A DNA stretch of 64,000 nucleotides. Source: JANWKQ01 sp964624635 (lineage in GTDB: Bacteria; Bacteroidota; Bacteroidia; CAIKAF01). Made by a program: the position numbers and the translations under genes. Position 1 is the stretch's first letter. Each line of letters starts with the position of its first letter. The notes beneath the pieces are model-generated. The model was not told the origin of the DNA. It searched no databases and saw nothing but the letters and a program-made list of their open reading frames with translations. Shown here one piece after another: positions 51,075-60,478 of the stretch. The stretch covers positions 96,264 through 160,263 of the forward strand of contig CAZUXM010000001.1 of the NCBI GenBank assembly GCA_964624635.1, given 5' to 3'.

Positions 51075-51488
51075 ATGAAGCAGATAGACCACCTTTTAAC
51101 CACTGTAGAAACACATGAGGCTATTGTTGGTATTCGTAAAGATGGGATTATTCATGTTTATTATAAATCAGGTATTACCCTTGATTTAAAACTTCAGAAA
51201 AAGTTACAGCAAATATTTGATGAACTATCTAAAGGGGAAAAGAAAAAGTACATTTACGAAGCAGGTAAAAATATAAGACTTACACGTGAAGCTAGATTAC
51301 ATGGACTTACTGAAGATAGTAAATCCAGGGTTTTATCAGCAGTGGTAGTAGCCAGATCATGGTACCAAAAAATAATAGCCAACTTTTACTATAAGCTCAC
51401 CTCACAGGGAACAGTATATAAAGTAGTTAATGATTTTAATGAAGGTATAGAATGGTTAAATCATGCCAACGCTAAAATAGCTGTATAA
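51075..51488 (+). CDS. STAS/SpoIIAA-like small protein
   Basis: 137 residues, soluble. AIVGIRKDGIIHVYYKSG, then TLDLKLQKKLQQIFDELS and KSRVLSAVVVARSWYQKIIANFYYKL have the strand-helix pattern of the STAS/SpoIIAA-like fold seen in Bacteroidota. The phosphorylatable Ser of classical anti-anti-sigma factors is not evident. Function uncertain. A -7-like TATCTTGC and TTG lie before it. Confidence 0.55.
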   Translation: MKQIDHLLTTVETHEAIVGIRKDGIIHVYYKSGITLDLKLQKKLQQIFDELSKGEKKKYIYEAGKNIRLTREARLHGLTEDSKSRVLSAVVVARSWYQKIIANFYYKLTSQGTVYKVVNDFNEGIEWLNHANAKIAV

Positions 51489-51548
51489 CTTCTGTATTAA
51501 ACTTATACTATTTTCAAGCATATAGAATTTACAAGAATTTTAATCAAT

Positions 51549-51556
51549 TATATTTG
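51549..51556 (+). promoter_or_regulatory. -7 box (TATATTTG) of the glycine-rich gene
   Basis: Exact TAnnTTTG, 47 bases upstream of the ATG at 51604. A good -33 is missing. Confidence 0.45.
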
Positions 51557-51557
51557 T

Positions 51558-51593
51558 AATTCTGTTATACTCCTATCATAGGATAACAGAATT
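51558..51593 (+). promoter_or_regulatory. stem-loop in the 5' leader of the glycine-rich gene
   Basis: AATTCTGTTA-TAC-TCCTA-TCA-TAGGA-TAACAGAATT: 15 base pairs with a three-base bulge and three-base loop. It begins right after the -7 box, near the expected mRNA start. Could stabilise the mRNA or be an operator palindrome. Confidence 0.6.
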
Positions 51594-51603
51594 GAATTTT
51601 AAG

Positions 51604-54600
51604 ATGAAAAAAATTATATTATTTGCTTTATTCGCATTTTCCTCCTTTGTTTACTCACAGTGTAATATCCTCTATGTTACACCTACAGGAACAGGATTGG
51701 GAACAATAGCAAATCCTGCCAGTTTATCAGGAGCACTTTTTTTAGTTACTACAACAAATGCCAGAGTTATACGCATGGCTATTGGCACATATAACATTGA
51801 CAATGCTATAACGATTCCAATTGACGGTGTAACACTTGAGGGTGGATTTGACCCCGGAAACGCTTGGAGAAAAACAAGTCTTGCGGGGGCTACTACAATC
51901 ACCAGAAGTACAGCTGCTCCGGAAGGTGCTGCTAATGCACAACGACTGGTTGCTATATATGCAATAAATAGATCTAACTTTAGATTACAAGATATAACTA
52001 TAACAACTGCCAATGCTACTGGAAATGGAATGTCAACCTATGGAGTGCACTTAACCAACTGTAGTAATTATAATATTGTAAGATGTCAGATATTGCCTGG
52101 CGCAGGATCTGCAGGATCTGGGGATGATAATCCAGCTACTTATAATTCCGCCTGGGATGGGGCCAATGGAAGTAATGGTGGTAATGGTGTTACGGGTGGT
52201 GGACCACAATGTACTTGTAGTCTTGGTACCGATAATGGAGGAGCTGGTGGGGCAGGTGGTACTGCCGGGGCAGGTGGGGCCAATGCCGCACCTATTGGAG
52301 GGAGTGCAACCAATGGCAATAATGGAGGAGCTGGTGGAGCTGGAAGACCAGACAATACATCTGCAAATGGTTTTCCGGGGACTGCAGGTGCAGGGATTTC
52401 TCCAGGAGCCGGGGGAGCCGGGGGTCCACAAGACTTCAATGGTAATTCAACTTCTGCTGTTGGAAATGGTGGGGTTGGAGGTGCCGGAACTGCAGGTACA
52501 GCTGGAACAACCGGAATTGCCTCTCATATTGGTGGTTTCTTCGTTCCTGGTGCAGGCACCAATGGAACATCTGGAAGTGGCGGAAGTGGCGGTGGCGGTG
52601 GCGGTGGAGCAGGAAGAGATACCGATGGATGTGATGCTGCCGGTGGTGGTGGGTCGGGCGGCGGCGGTGGCGGTGGCGGTGGTGGCGCTGCCAGAGGAGG
52701 ATTTGGCGGCGGGGGTTCTTTCGGATTATATTTGTTTAATAACGGTGCCAATGGAAATGTAATTCAATGTCGAATACTTTCAGGTGCAGCAGGCACAGCA
52801 GGACTTGGCGGAAGAGGGGGAAATGGCGGAAATGGTGGAACTTCTGCTATTGGAAACGGTTGTACCAATGGAGACACTGATGGTAACAGGGGAGGTTCAG
52901 GTGGTATTGGTGGTGCTGGTGGTGCTGGTGGAAACGGAGGTAATGGCTCTGTTGGGGTTTCTACAAATATTCATGTAAACGGTGGAACAGGATTAGTTAC
53001 CAACGATAACAATTTTAATCTGGTTGCTCAACCAACTATATTCATGCAGAACACTAACTGCACCTACGAAAATGTACAATTTAGTACAGGGGCACCTGCA
53101 GCCTGGGACTTTGATGTAGTAACTACTTTTGCTACTCCGGGTACTGCCGGTGCAACCAGCCCGGTTACTACACAATATTCACAGGCCGGTAGATATTCGG
53201 TTTCCATGGGGGCCAATAACTATCTGGGTTTCGCATATATCAGTTGCTCTAGATCTACCAGTACAATGTCACCCGTAGCTTGTAGTAATTATTTGAGCCC
53301 AAGTGGACTTTATAATTATACTACCACCGGATCATATAGCGATACTATCACAAATGCGCAAGGATGCGATAGTGTTATTGCCATCAACTTAACCATTATG
53401 GGAACTAATCCACTTACATGGAACGGTGGAGCTTCTACAACAGTTTGGGGAACTATGGCTAACTGGAATAATTGCGGAACACCAGTTTGTGCTGTGGATG
53501 CAATTATTGCCCCTGCTGCATTTCAGCCGTCGTTACCCGCAGGAACTTATTCTGTAAGAAATCTTACAATTAATACAGGAGCTACTTTAACGGTTCAAAA
53601 CGGGGCTACCTTGCAGATTTGTGGAAGCTTTACTAACAATGGTACTATTGTTTGTCAAACAGGTTCAACCATTGAATTTACCGGTACCGGTGTTCAAAAT
53701 GTTAGTGATGCTGGAGCAATTGATCCATTCCATCACTTAACAATTACCAAACCATCAGGATCTGTAATTATTAATAATAATATTGTTGTAAACGGAGACT
53801 TTACTACTACAAACAATACAAGTGTTTTTAATTCTAACGGGTTAAGTTTTACTTTAGAAGGAAATTTTAATAATTATAACGGAAATACCACATTTCAAAA
53901 CACACTTAGTACTGGTCAGTTTATCTTTACAGGTAATAATGCTCAAACATATAATCAAGGTTTATCTCAAGTTGATTTAAATAGTGTTCAAGTAAGCAAA
54001 TCAGGTGGTGGCATTAGCTTATTAAGCTACATGTACATAAAGCCATTTTCAGGCAGTTTACAACTTAACAACGGTATAGTTACTACTAATACAAACTATG
54101 TACAAATTGCTAACTCTGGTCTCTTTAGTTTAAGTGGAGGATCAAATATCAGTTATATAAATGGTAATTTAAGGCGCTCTGTATTACCATCGGGCGGATC
54201 TTACAATTTCCCGGTTGGAAATGCAACCTGGTATGAACTAATGAACATTAATCTATTAGGTACTAATACATATACGCAGTTAAATGTACGTTACGACAAC
54301 TGGCCATCAGGACCAAATACTTTGGGATTATCAGAATGTATGACCACTTATAATCTGCCTACTGAAAATCATGGTTACTGGACCGTTGATCAAATAGGGG
54401 GTAATACAGGTTTATATAATGCTACTTTATATTGTGTAGGTGCTACCAATACAATAGGTGCTAGTGGATGGACCATTCAAAAATCAACCAGCGTTGCGGG
54501 CCCGTGGATCCTATCCGGTACTTGCGATATGACCTCTACTGCTGCTGTGGTTAGACGGAATGGAATGAGTGGATTCTCTGTATTAGCTGCGGCTCAAAGT

Positions 54601-55164
54601 ACTACGCCTTTACCGGTAGAACTGCTATCGTTTGATGGTAATGCAATTGGAACTCAAAATCATTTATATTGGAGTACTGCTACTGAAATTAACAACCAAT
54701 ATTTTGTAATAGAAAAATCTAATGACGGAATTATTTATGAAGATTTTGTTCAATTAAATGGTGCAGGAAATTCAAACACGGTTTTAAACTATCAAACCAT
54801 TGATGACAGACCTTATTCCGTTACGTATTACAAACTACGTCAAATTGATTTTGATGGAAATACAAAAACCTATGGACCGATAACGATACAAAATGATGAA
54901 TTGGGAGATTTTTCATTTATTTCAGTATATCCAAATCCAACTAGAGAGCATTTTAATATGATGTTATCAAGTAAAAATGAAGTAGAAGCTCAATATTATA
55001 TTAATGATGCGATGAGTAAAAATGTTCAATCGGGTCGTTTTAAAGTTAATGGTTTTACTTCTATGCCTATACAAACTGACCATTGGAAAAGTGGTATGTA
55101 TTTCGTAAAAGTCATTTGTGAATCTTATCATTACGAAAGAACTATTAAGGTGGTGATTGACTAA
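51604..55164 (+). CDS. giant glycine-rich beta-helix surface protein with T9SS domain
   Basis: 1186 residues from ATG 51604 (TTG 51592 not preferred). Signal peptide MKKIILFALFAFSSFVYSQC. Residues up to 160 look like a right-handed beta-helix (DITITTANATGNGM, NIVRCQILPG). About residues 165-455 are two glycine-rich blocks (GG-N/A/T-type triplets, up to ten Gly in a row) interrupted by one rung GSFGLYLFNNGANGNVIQCRILSG. Then beta-helix-like repeats with NNGTIVCQTGS and so on, ending in a T9SS tail (VYPNPTREHF). Gly-rich parts resemble PE_PGRS or snow-flea-type polyglycine II structures; function open. Confidence 0.88.
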   Translation: MKKIILFALFAFSSFVYSQCNILYVTPTGTGLGTIANPASLSGALFLVTTTNARVIRMAIGTYNIDNAITIPIDGVTLEGGFDPGNAWRKTSLAGATTITRSTAAPEGAANAQRLVAIYAINRSNFRLQDITITTANATGNGMSTYGVHLTNCSNYNIVRCQILPGAGSAGSGDDNPATYNSAWDGANGSNGGNGVTGGGPQCTCSLGTDNGGAGGAGGTAGAGGANAAPIGGSATNGNNGGAGGAGRPDNTSANGFPGTAGAGISPGAGGAGGPQDFNGNSTSAVGNGGVGGAGTAGTAGTTGIASHIGGFFVPGAGTNGTSGSGGSGGGGGGGAGRDTDGCDAAGGGGSGGGGGGGGGGAARGGFGGGGSFGLYLFNNGANGNVIQCRILSGAAGTAGLGGRGGNGGNGGTSAIGNGCTNGDTDGNRGGSGGIGGAGGAGGNGGNGSVGVSTNIHVNGGTGLVTNDNNFNLVAQPTIFMQNTNCTYENVQFSTGAPAAWDFDVVTTFATPGTAGATSPVTTQYSQAGRYSVSMGANNYLGFAYISCSRSTSTMSPVACSNYLSPSGLYNYTTTGSYSDTITNAQGCDSVIAINLTIMGTNPLTWNGGASTTVWGTMANWNNCGTPVCAVDAIIAPAAFQPSLPAGTYSVRNLTINTGATLTVQNGATLQICGSFTNNGTIVCQTGSTIEFTGTGVQNVSDAGAIDPFHHLTITKPSGSVIINNNIVVNGDFTTTNNTSVFNSNGLSFTLEGNFNNYNGNTTFQNTLSTGQFIFTGNNAQTYNQGLSQVDLNSVQVSKSGGGISLLSYMYIKPFSGSLQLNNGIVTTNTNYVQIANSGLFSLSGGSNISYINGNLRRSVLPSGGSYNFPVGNATWYELMNINLLGTNTYTQLNVRYDNWPSGPNTLGLSECMTTYNLPTENHGYWTVDQIGGNTGLYNATLYCVGATNTIGASGWTIQKSTSVAGPWILSGTCDMTSTAAVVRRNGMSGFSVLAAAQSTTPLPVELLSFDGNAIGTQNHLYWSTATEINNQYFVIEKSNDGIIYEDFVQLNGAGNSNTVLNYQTIDDRPYSVTYYKLRQIDFDGNTKTYGPITIQNDELGDFSFISVYPNPTREHFNMMLSSKNEVEAQYYINDAMSKNVQSGRFKVNGFTSMPIQTDHWKSGMYFVKVICESYHYERTIKVVID
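52096..52968 (+). repeat. GGN-type glycine-rich coding repeats
   Basis: Low-complexity GGT/GGA/GGC codon runs, noticeably GC-rich (local content far above surroundings), two blocks with a non-repetitive insert at about 52710-52780. Confidence 0.75.
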
Positions 55165-55170
55165 ACAAAC

Positions 55171-56589
55171 ATGTCGGGATTCAAACGCGAAATAAAACTT
55201 TTCGATGCCGTAATGATTGTTGCCGGAACGATGATTGGTTCCGGAATTTTTATTGTGAGTGCAGACATTGCAAGAAGTGTAGGCTCCCCTGGTTATTTAT
55301 TACTTGTTTGGTTATTATCGGGGATTATTACATTAATTGGAGCCACCTCTTACGCTGAATTGGCCGGAATGATGCCTAAAGCCGGCGGACAATATATTTA
55401 CTTACGTGAAGCTTATGGTAAGCTGGTTTCTTTTTTATATGGTTGGACCTTATTTGGTGTAATACAAACAGGAACCATTGCTGCTGTAGGAGTTGCCTTT
55501 GCTCGTTATACGGGTGTTCTAATTCCATGGTTTTCAGAAAAAAATATTTTGCTTGAAATTGGGGGATTTAAATTCTCTACCGTGCAATTATTAGCTATCG
55601 TTTCTATTATACTACTTACCTGGCTCAACAGCAGAGGGGTAAAAAACGGTAAGCTCATTCAGAATGTTTTTGGTAGTACAAAAATCATTGCCATACTAAT
55701 ACTTATTGTGTTAGGGTTTATCATTGGTACAAATGCTGAGGCTATTACCTCTAACTTTTCTAATATGTGGGATGCAAAAAAGGTAATAGTTCAAGATGGT
55801 AAAATCACTTCAATAGAAAATCTTGCAGGTTTTGGAGTTGTAGTGGCTATTGGTATTGCTATGATTGGATCACTATTCTCCAGTGATGCATGGAATAATG
55901 TAAGCTTTGCCGGTGATGAGGTCGTAAATCCATCACGAACATTAGTAAGAAGTTTAGCAATAGGAACCGGATTGGTAACATTACTTTATATGGTAGTAAA
56001 TGTGGTTTATTTAAATGTACTACCCCTTGAACAAATCCAACTTTCGGAAGCTGATAGGGTAGCTGCTACTGCAGCCAACAATATTGGTGGAAGCGCAGCC
56101 GTATATGCTATTGCTATTTTGATTATGATATCCACTTTTGGTTGTAATAACGGATGTATATTATCAGGAGCCAGAGTGTATTATGCCATGGCAAAAGATA
56201 AATTGTTTTTTACTCCTATGGGTAATCTCAATAAAAAAGGAGTTCCCGCTACTGCCTTATGGATTCAATGTGCATGGGCGTGTTTTTTGTGTTTATTGGG
56301 TGCTTACGGGCAACTTCTCACTTATGTAATGTTAGCTGTTATTTTATTTTACATACTTACTATCATCGGCATATTTATCCTTCGTAAAAAACAACCTGAT
56401 CTTCATCGACCTTATAAAGCATTTGGATACCCGGTACTGCCAATTATTTATATTTTACTTACTTCAGCTTTTTGTTATATACTTATCCGTTATATGTTTG
56501 ATGTAACCGGATGGGGATTATTAATCGTATTTCTGGGCGTTCCGGTATATTATATTTTTAAAGGAATACAAAAACCGGTAAAAGGATAA
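55171..56589 (+). CDS. APC-superfamily amino-acid permease
   Basis: 472 residues with about twelve membrane helices. GTMIGSGIFIVSADIARSVGSPG is the first unwound helix that binds the substrate amino group; SDAWNNVSFAGDEVVNPSRT and later helices fit the APC family. Probably imports or exchanges amino acids; the substrate cannot be read from sequence. It starts six bases after the glycine-rich gene's stop, possibly on its transcript. Convergent with the MBL-fold gene. Confidence 0.92.
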   Translation: MSGFKREIKLFDAVMIVAGTMIGSGIFIVSADIARSVGSPGYLLLVWLLSGIITLIGATSYAELAGMMPKAGGQYIYLREAYGKLVSFLYGWTLFGVIQTGTIAAVGVAFARYTGVLIPWFSEKNILLEIGGFKFSTVQLLAIVSIILLTWLNSRGVKNGKLIQNVFGSTKIIAILILIVLGFIIGTNAEAITSNFSNMWDAKKVIVQDGKITSIENLAGFGVVVAIGIAMIGSLFSSDAWNNVSFAGDEVVNPSRTLVRSLAIGTGLVTLLYMVVNVVYLNVLPLEQIQLSEADRVAATAANNIGGSAAVYAIAILIMISTFGCNNGCILSGARVYYAMAKDKLFFTPMGNLNKKGVPATALWIQCAWACFLCLLGAYGQLLTYVMLAVILFYILTIIGIFILRKKQPDLHRPYKAFGYPVLPIIYILLTSAFCYILIRYMFDVTGWGLLIVFLGVPVYYIFKGIQKPVKG

Positions 56590-56594
56590 TTATT

Positions 56595-57569
56595 CTATTC
56601 CTTAGTATTTAAATACATACTTCCTTTGTAATTGAGTAAACCAAGATGTATTGAATCTTGACTTGTTTTTTCCATTAAAAGCCTCAACCCTTTTGGAACA
56701 CCATTTAAAAAGCGAATGTCTTTATCCAATGGTCTAAAAAAATTATCGTGATGAAATGGAATGACTAATGAAGGTTGTAACCGTTGAATGGTTTCAAAAT
56801 AAAAGGAGTTTAAAAAAACATCCGAGTACTTTCCCATTTGAGAAATTCCAGCAAACACCACATCCGCCTTCACTCCTTCCCATTGATTAGGAATATAATT
56901 AATACTGGGTCGTATTAAAATAGTTTTATTACCATGAGTAATTAAAAAGTCAAAAGCTCCTCCCTCCTTGTATTTTCTATATTTAGTTGGTTGAGCCAAC
57001 GGTTTGTCAATTACTTCACCCACATCATCATTATACCACTTAGGTTTTGAATGAATTGAAGGAACCACTTTAATGGTAAATTTTCCAATAGTAAAAGAGG
57101 TCTCTGCTGAAAATTCAACTAAATAATTTTCGGGTACTTTATCCCCACGGGCAATATTAAGTGTGGATGATGACCCATAGATTGTACTCTTCGATAATTG
57201 ATGTATATACCCAATATCCATCGCATGATCATAATGGGAATGTGCTATAAAAACTCCTTTTAGGTTTTTGAGATAATCCCCTGGAAAAAGTTTATTGATA
57301 GTAGCAGTATCTGTTTTAATTTTTGAAAAAAATGTTTTTAGCAGGGAAGATCTTGAAAAAAAACAATCGAAAAAAAGCTGAGTTTCTCCATCATCCAACA
57401 GTAAGGTTGTTGTTCCGTAATAAGTAATCTTTAAATTACCTGAGGCATATTCTGTTGGTACTTGATAAAGTGTATCAAATTCGGCAGGTGGTTTTACTGA
57501 AATACACCCGAAAAAAATTACTAAAACAGTAATTCCTGCAACTAATTTCAGTTTACGGGTGAATAGCAT
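56595..57569 (-). CDS. MBL-fold metallo-hydrolase, lipoprotein
   Basis: 324 residues. Lipoprotein signal with VIFFGC. Metallo-beta-lactamase fold of the UlaG/RomA (NAPE-PLD-like) type: AHSHYDHAMD is the metal motif HxHxDH, with further His in PSIHSKPKW and IPFHHDNFF. Anchored on the periplasmic or outer membrane side. Its first 17 bases overlap the last codons of the channel gene, so the two are translated together. Substrates of the family include lactones and N-acyl-phospholipids; a link with the channel is inference. Confidence 0.85.
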   Translation of the reverse strand: MLFTRKLKLVAGITVLVIFFGCISVKPPAEFDTLYQVPTEYASGNLKITYYGTTTLLLDDGETQLFFDCFFSRSSLLKTFFSKIKTDTATINKLFPGDYLKNLKGVFIAHSHYDHAMDIGYIHQLSKSTIYGSSSTLNIARGDKVPENYLVEFSAETSFTIGKFTIKVVPSIHSKPKWYNDDVGEVIDKPLAQPTKYRKYKEGGAFDFLITHGNKTILIRPSINYIPNQWEGVKADVVFAGISQMGKYSDVFLNSFYFETIQRLQPSLVIPFHHDNFFRPLDKDIRFLNGVPKGLRLLMEKTSQDSIHLGLLNYKGSMYLNTKE

Positions 57570-58512
57570 TGTTTACGAAATAACAAGCCAAACAAATATA
57601 TACTATAAGAATCACATTAAAACTTATCATATCAATTCTTTTCGCCAATCGTAAACTTTTTTCATCTCCTTTTTCAAAAAAGAATAACGAAATCACAGAT
57701 ATAAAAATGATAATCAAGATAGAAACAAAAGTAAGATTATGTAATGTATCTATAAGCGTATTACTTGATACAGATGAAACAATTCCTTCTACCACATATT
57801 TATTACCTACTGCAGCAAATAATCCTCCTACGCATAACCCAAACCGGGGGTCCACATTGATGGGCTTAATAAAAAACACAAATAGAGCAATTAAAAATCC
57901 AACGAATACCCCTGTAAATAGTTTAAAAAAGATAATCCAAACGTGAATTCTTTGCAAAGTAATATCTGCTCTTACCTGGCCGTATGCACTTCCCTCACTA
58001 AGTTCCGGGTCTCCATATGAGGTATTATAAACCCTGGCAGTATCACTTACTCTAAAGTTAGTAATTTTCCAATCTTTAAGTTTTAATTCTTCATCTATTT
58101 TCGAATTAACCACATCGGCTACATACACTAACTCTGTAGTATCTTTATCAGCTTCTTCAATTTCAATAGATAGAACTTGCTTGTCAAAAGGAAAATCCGA
58201 AATATCCCAATCACATTTTACAACCGCATGTACTTTTTCAGTAACCCACCTTCCTTTTCCTTTGGGTTCATCCAGATACATAGTATAAGTGGTTTCTTTT
58301 GCGTTGGGTATTTCGATGGAATTTTCGAAAGAAATTGAGTCAATATCATGATTCAGCCAGATCCAAAAATCAGTAGTAAAACTTTTATCACTCAAATTAA
58401 AATCATATAATGATAAAATAAATACCCCGACATGAGCTGTGTCTTTTTGTGCTAATAATGTTTTACTGAATAATGCAGTAAAAACAAATATGATTAATAC
58501 TAGTTTTTTCAT
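57553..58512 (-). CDS. pentameric ligand-gated ion channel homologue
   Basis: 319 residues from ATG 58512, with signal peptide MKKLVLIIFVFTALFSKTLLAQ. An extracellular beta-sandwich (residues 25-190) contains CDWDISDFPFDKQVL: Cys100 and FPFDKQ (107-112) match the Cys-loop, but the second Cys is Leu114. Four membrane helices follow (about 191-215, 222-245, 258-279 and 297-314), with the short extracellular tail expected of the family. No large intracellular domain, as in GLIC/ELIC. The overlapping MBL-fold gene follows. Ligand and ion selectivity are unknown. Confidence 0.82.
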   Translation of the reverse strand: MKKLVLIIFVFTALFSKTLLAQKDTAHVGVFILSLYDFNLSDKSFTTDFWIWLNHDIDSISFENSIEIPNAKETTYTMYLDEPKGKGRWVTEKVHAVVKCDWDISDFPFDKQVLSIEIEEADKDTTELVYVADVVNSKIDEELKLKDWKITNFRVSDTARVYNTSYGDPELSEGSAYGQVRADITLQRIHVWIIFFKLFTGVFVGFLIALFVFFIKPINVDPRFGLCVGGLFAAVGNKYVVEGIVSSVSSNTLIDTLHNLTFVSILIIIFISVISLFFFEKGDEKSLRLAKRIDMISFNVILIVYICLACYFVNNAIHP

Positions 58513-58585
58513 GGTATAAGCAGTCACAAAACTATTAATTTTTAGTTTGATTGTATACTGCCATTCAACCAATGGCCCAAAAAAT

Positions 58586-60346
58586 CTATCTAATAATCAT
58601 TTTTGTATGTCCTTGTGTATAAGTGCCCTTAAAATAAACAAAAAATACTCCTTTTTTATCATTCAGGTTTAATACACAAATATCAGAAGTAGTAGATTGT
58701 TGTAATACCACTTTGCCATTGATATCGTATATTATTATGTTACCTTCTTGCTCAGGCAACTGTACCATAAAGTTTGAATTCAATTCAGCTGGATTAGGGA
58801 ATACAACTAATGGCAATGAAAGATGTTCAGTTTCAATGCCGGATTGTTCATTACCTCCATATTCATAGGCTCCAATATCAATAATACCTACAATTCTGTT
58901 ATTGTTCGCATAATCAATAGTTGAACTGTATGCTCCTACAGTGTCTCCTTCATTGATGCAAGGAGATCCCGATCCAATATTAAAATTGGCAGTGGATGCA
59001 TCTGTTAAATAGTTGTTGTCTGCGGTAGATGAGATCATCTCAGGGTTGTTATTTATCACATTATGGATAGAATCTCCATATAATGTGTATGAAAAATGAG
59101 TTCGTACTGCAGTACTATAATTGGAAGTAATAAAATTATAATCAAACCAAATACCGCTTCCATTATATACATGTACAATATCAGCACTCTCAATATTACC
59201 CGGACTTGATTGATTGTAAAACAAATTATTTCGCATATATACTCTGCTATATGGATGAGTAATAAAAACAGCCTGTCCCCAATTAGGTGTATAATTGTTA
59301 ATGATATGATTGTTAGTAATACAGGCTATAGCAAAATATACATTGATACCCCCACCCCCCAATGCAGAATAATTATTAGCAATAATATTATTTCTTACTA
59401 CAAAAAAAGACTGATTGATATCACTCCCAAAACAGGTGAGATTTATTCCTCCCCCACCTTCACTCAAACCACAAGTAGCATCTGTTTGGTAATTATTATG
59501 AATAAAGTTATTTTCAACCGTTATGTCTCCATAATTACAATTCATTCCACCGTGGTCAGGACTTACATTCACTGCTTTTTCTGCATTAATGTATAATGGA
59601 GCAGAATCATAAATAGTATTGTTATGATCTATTTCATTATTCTCAATCAATATGTTGGTTAATAATCCTGTAATACCTGACCCTTTTTCATTATGATGAA
59701 TATGGCTATTCTTCACATTACAAAATCCTGTTGGATTTGTAATAGAAATGATGGAGGGATGCCCAATGTTATGTGAAAATTCACAATTGTTTATATCTAA
59801 TGTATCAGTAGAAATATATAGTTGAGCTCTCAAACATGCACCTGAACCAACGGGTCCGGAAGAAGTTTGATTGTGTGTAATAATAGAATTATGAAGTTTC
59901 ATACCACGTTCAATGGTAAGTGGCTCCATATAGTTGAGTATTGTAGCATAACCATACTTACCATCTCTTAATATACAATGATTAATAATAGAATTATCAA
60001 TTCCTGTACCGGCGTAAGGTTTTATATGTACTCCGTTCCATCCTCCTGCAGTTACCATCTCATTATGCCATTGAGTAGTGTCAATAGCTTCAAATATGAT
60101 TTTATCATTGCTTGTACCAGATGCTATCAATTGACCTAATACTTCCATTCTAGTGGCAGGCTGAAACTTTACTATCACACCGGGTTGTATTGTAAGTATA
60201 TCATTCGCCTGAACCGAAATTTCATTTTGAATAATGTATGGAGATCCGGCAGTTGTCCAGGTACCCGAAACGGTTGGGGTGGTAATATTTGTTTGTGCTA
60301 TGGCAACGCCAACAGCAGCCACTGTTATACAGAGAATTTTTTTCAT
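58586..60346 (-). CDS. right-handed beta-helix T9SS protein
   Basis: 586 residues with signal peptide MKKILCITVAAVGVAIAQ. The body is a parallel beta-helix: repeated short units such as IINHCILRDG, ININCEFSHN, IENNEIDHNN, VENNFIHNN and VRNNIIANNY, each with N-rich turns. Such helices usually act on polysaccharides or are adhesins. A T9SS tail (VVFPNPAELNSNF, IIYDINGKVVLQ, GVFFVYFKG) ends it. It precedes the channel gene on the same strand with 74 bases between, so coregulation is possible. Confidence 0.86.
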   Translation of the reverse strand: MKKILCITVAAVGVAIAQTNITTPTVSGTWTTAGSPYIIQNEISVQANDILTIQPGVIVKFQPATRMEVLGQLIASGTSNDKIIFEAIDTTQWHNEMVTAGGWNGVHIKPYAGTGIDNSIINHCILRDGKYGYATILNYMEPLTIERGMKLHNSIITHNQTSSGPVGSGACLRAQLYISTDTLDINNCEFSHNIGHPSIISITNPTGFCNVKNSHIHHNEKGSGITGLLTNILIENNEIDHNNTIYDSAPLYINAEKAVNVSPDHGGMNCNYGDITVENNFIHNNYQTDATCGLSEGGGGINLTCFGSDINQSFFVVRNNIIANNYSALGGGGINVYFAIACITNNHIINNYTPNWGQAVFITHPYSRVYMRNNLFYNQSSPGNIESADIVHVYNGSGIWFDYNFITSNYSTAVRTHFSYTLYGDSIHNVINNNPEMISSTADNNYLTDASTANFNIGSGSPCINEGDTVGAYSSTIDYANNNRIVGIIDIGAYEYGGNEQSGIETEHLSLPLVVFPNPAELNSNFMVQLPEQEGNIIIYDINGKVVLQQSTTSDICVLNLNDKKGVFFVYFKGTYTQGHTKMIIR

Positions 60347-60478
60347 AATCTAGCCCTTATTGTTGCTTTAGAGAACAACTTTATATAAAAGGTTGCACCA
60401 CCATTGCCCAAAAAAATACCTACAAATAGATGAACCTTTTTAAATGACAGGTGTAAACCTCTACATAATTCAATAACC

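Noticed and set aside
52140..52751. Pro-rich frames on the minus strand (52140-52439, 52524-52751)
   Set aside because: Mirror image of the Gly codons of the + strand gene (GGN reads as NCC = Pro/Ala); no start context or function.
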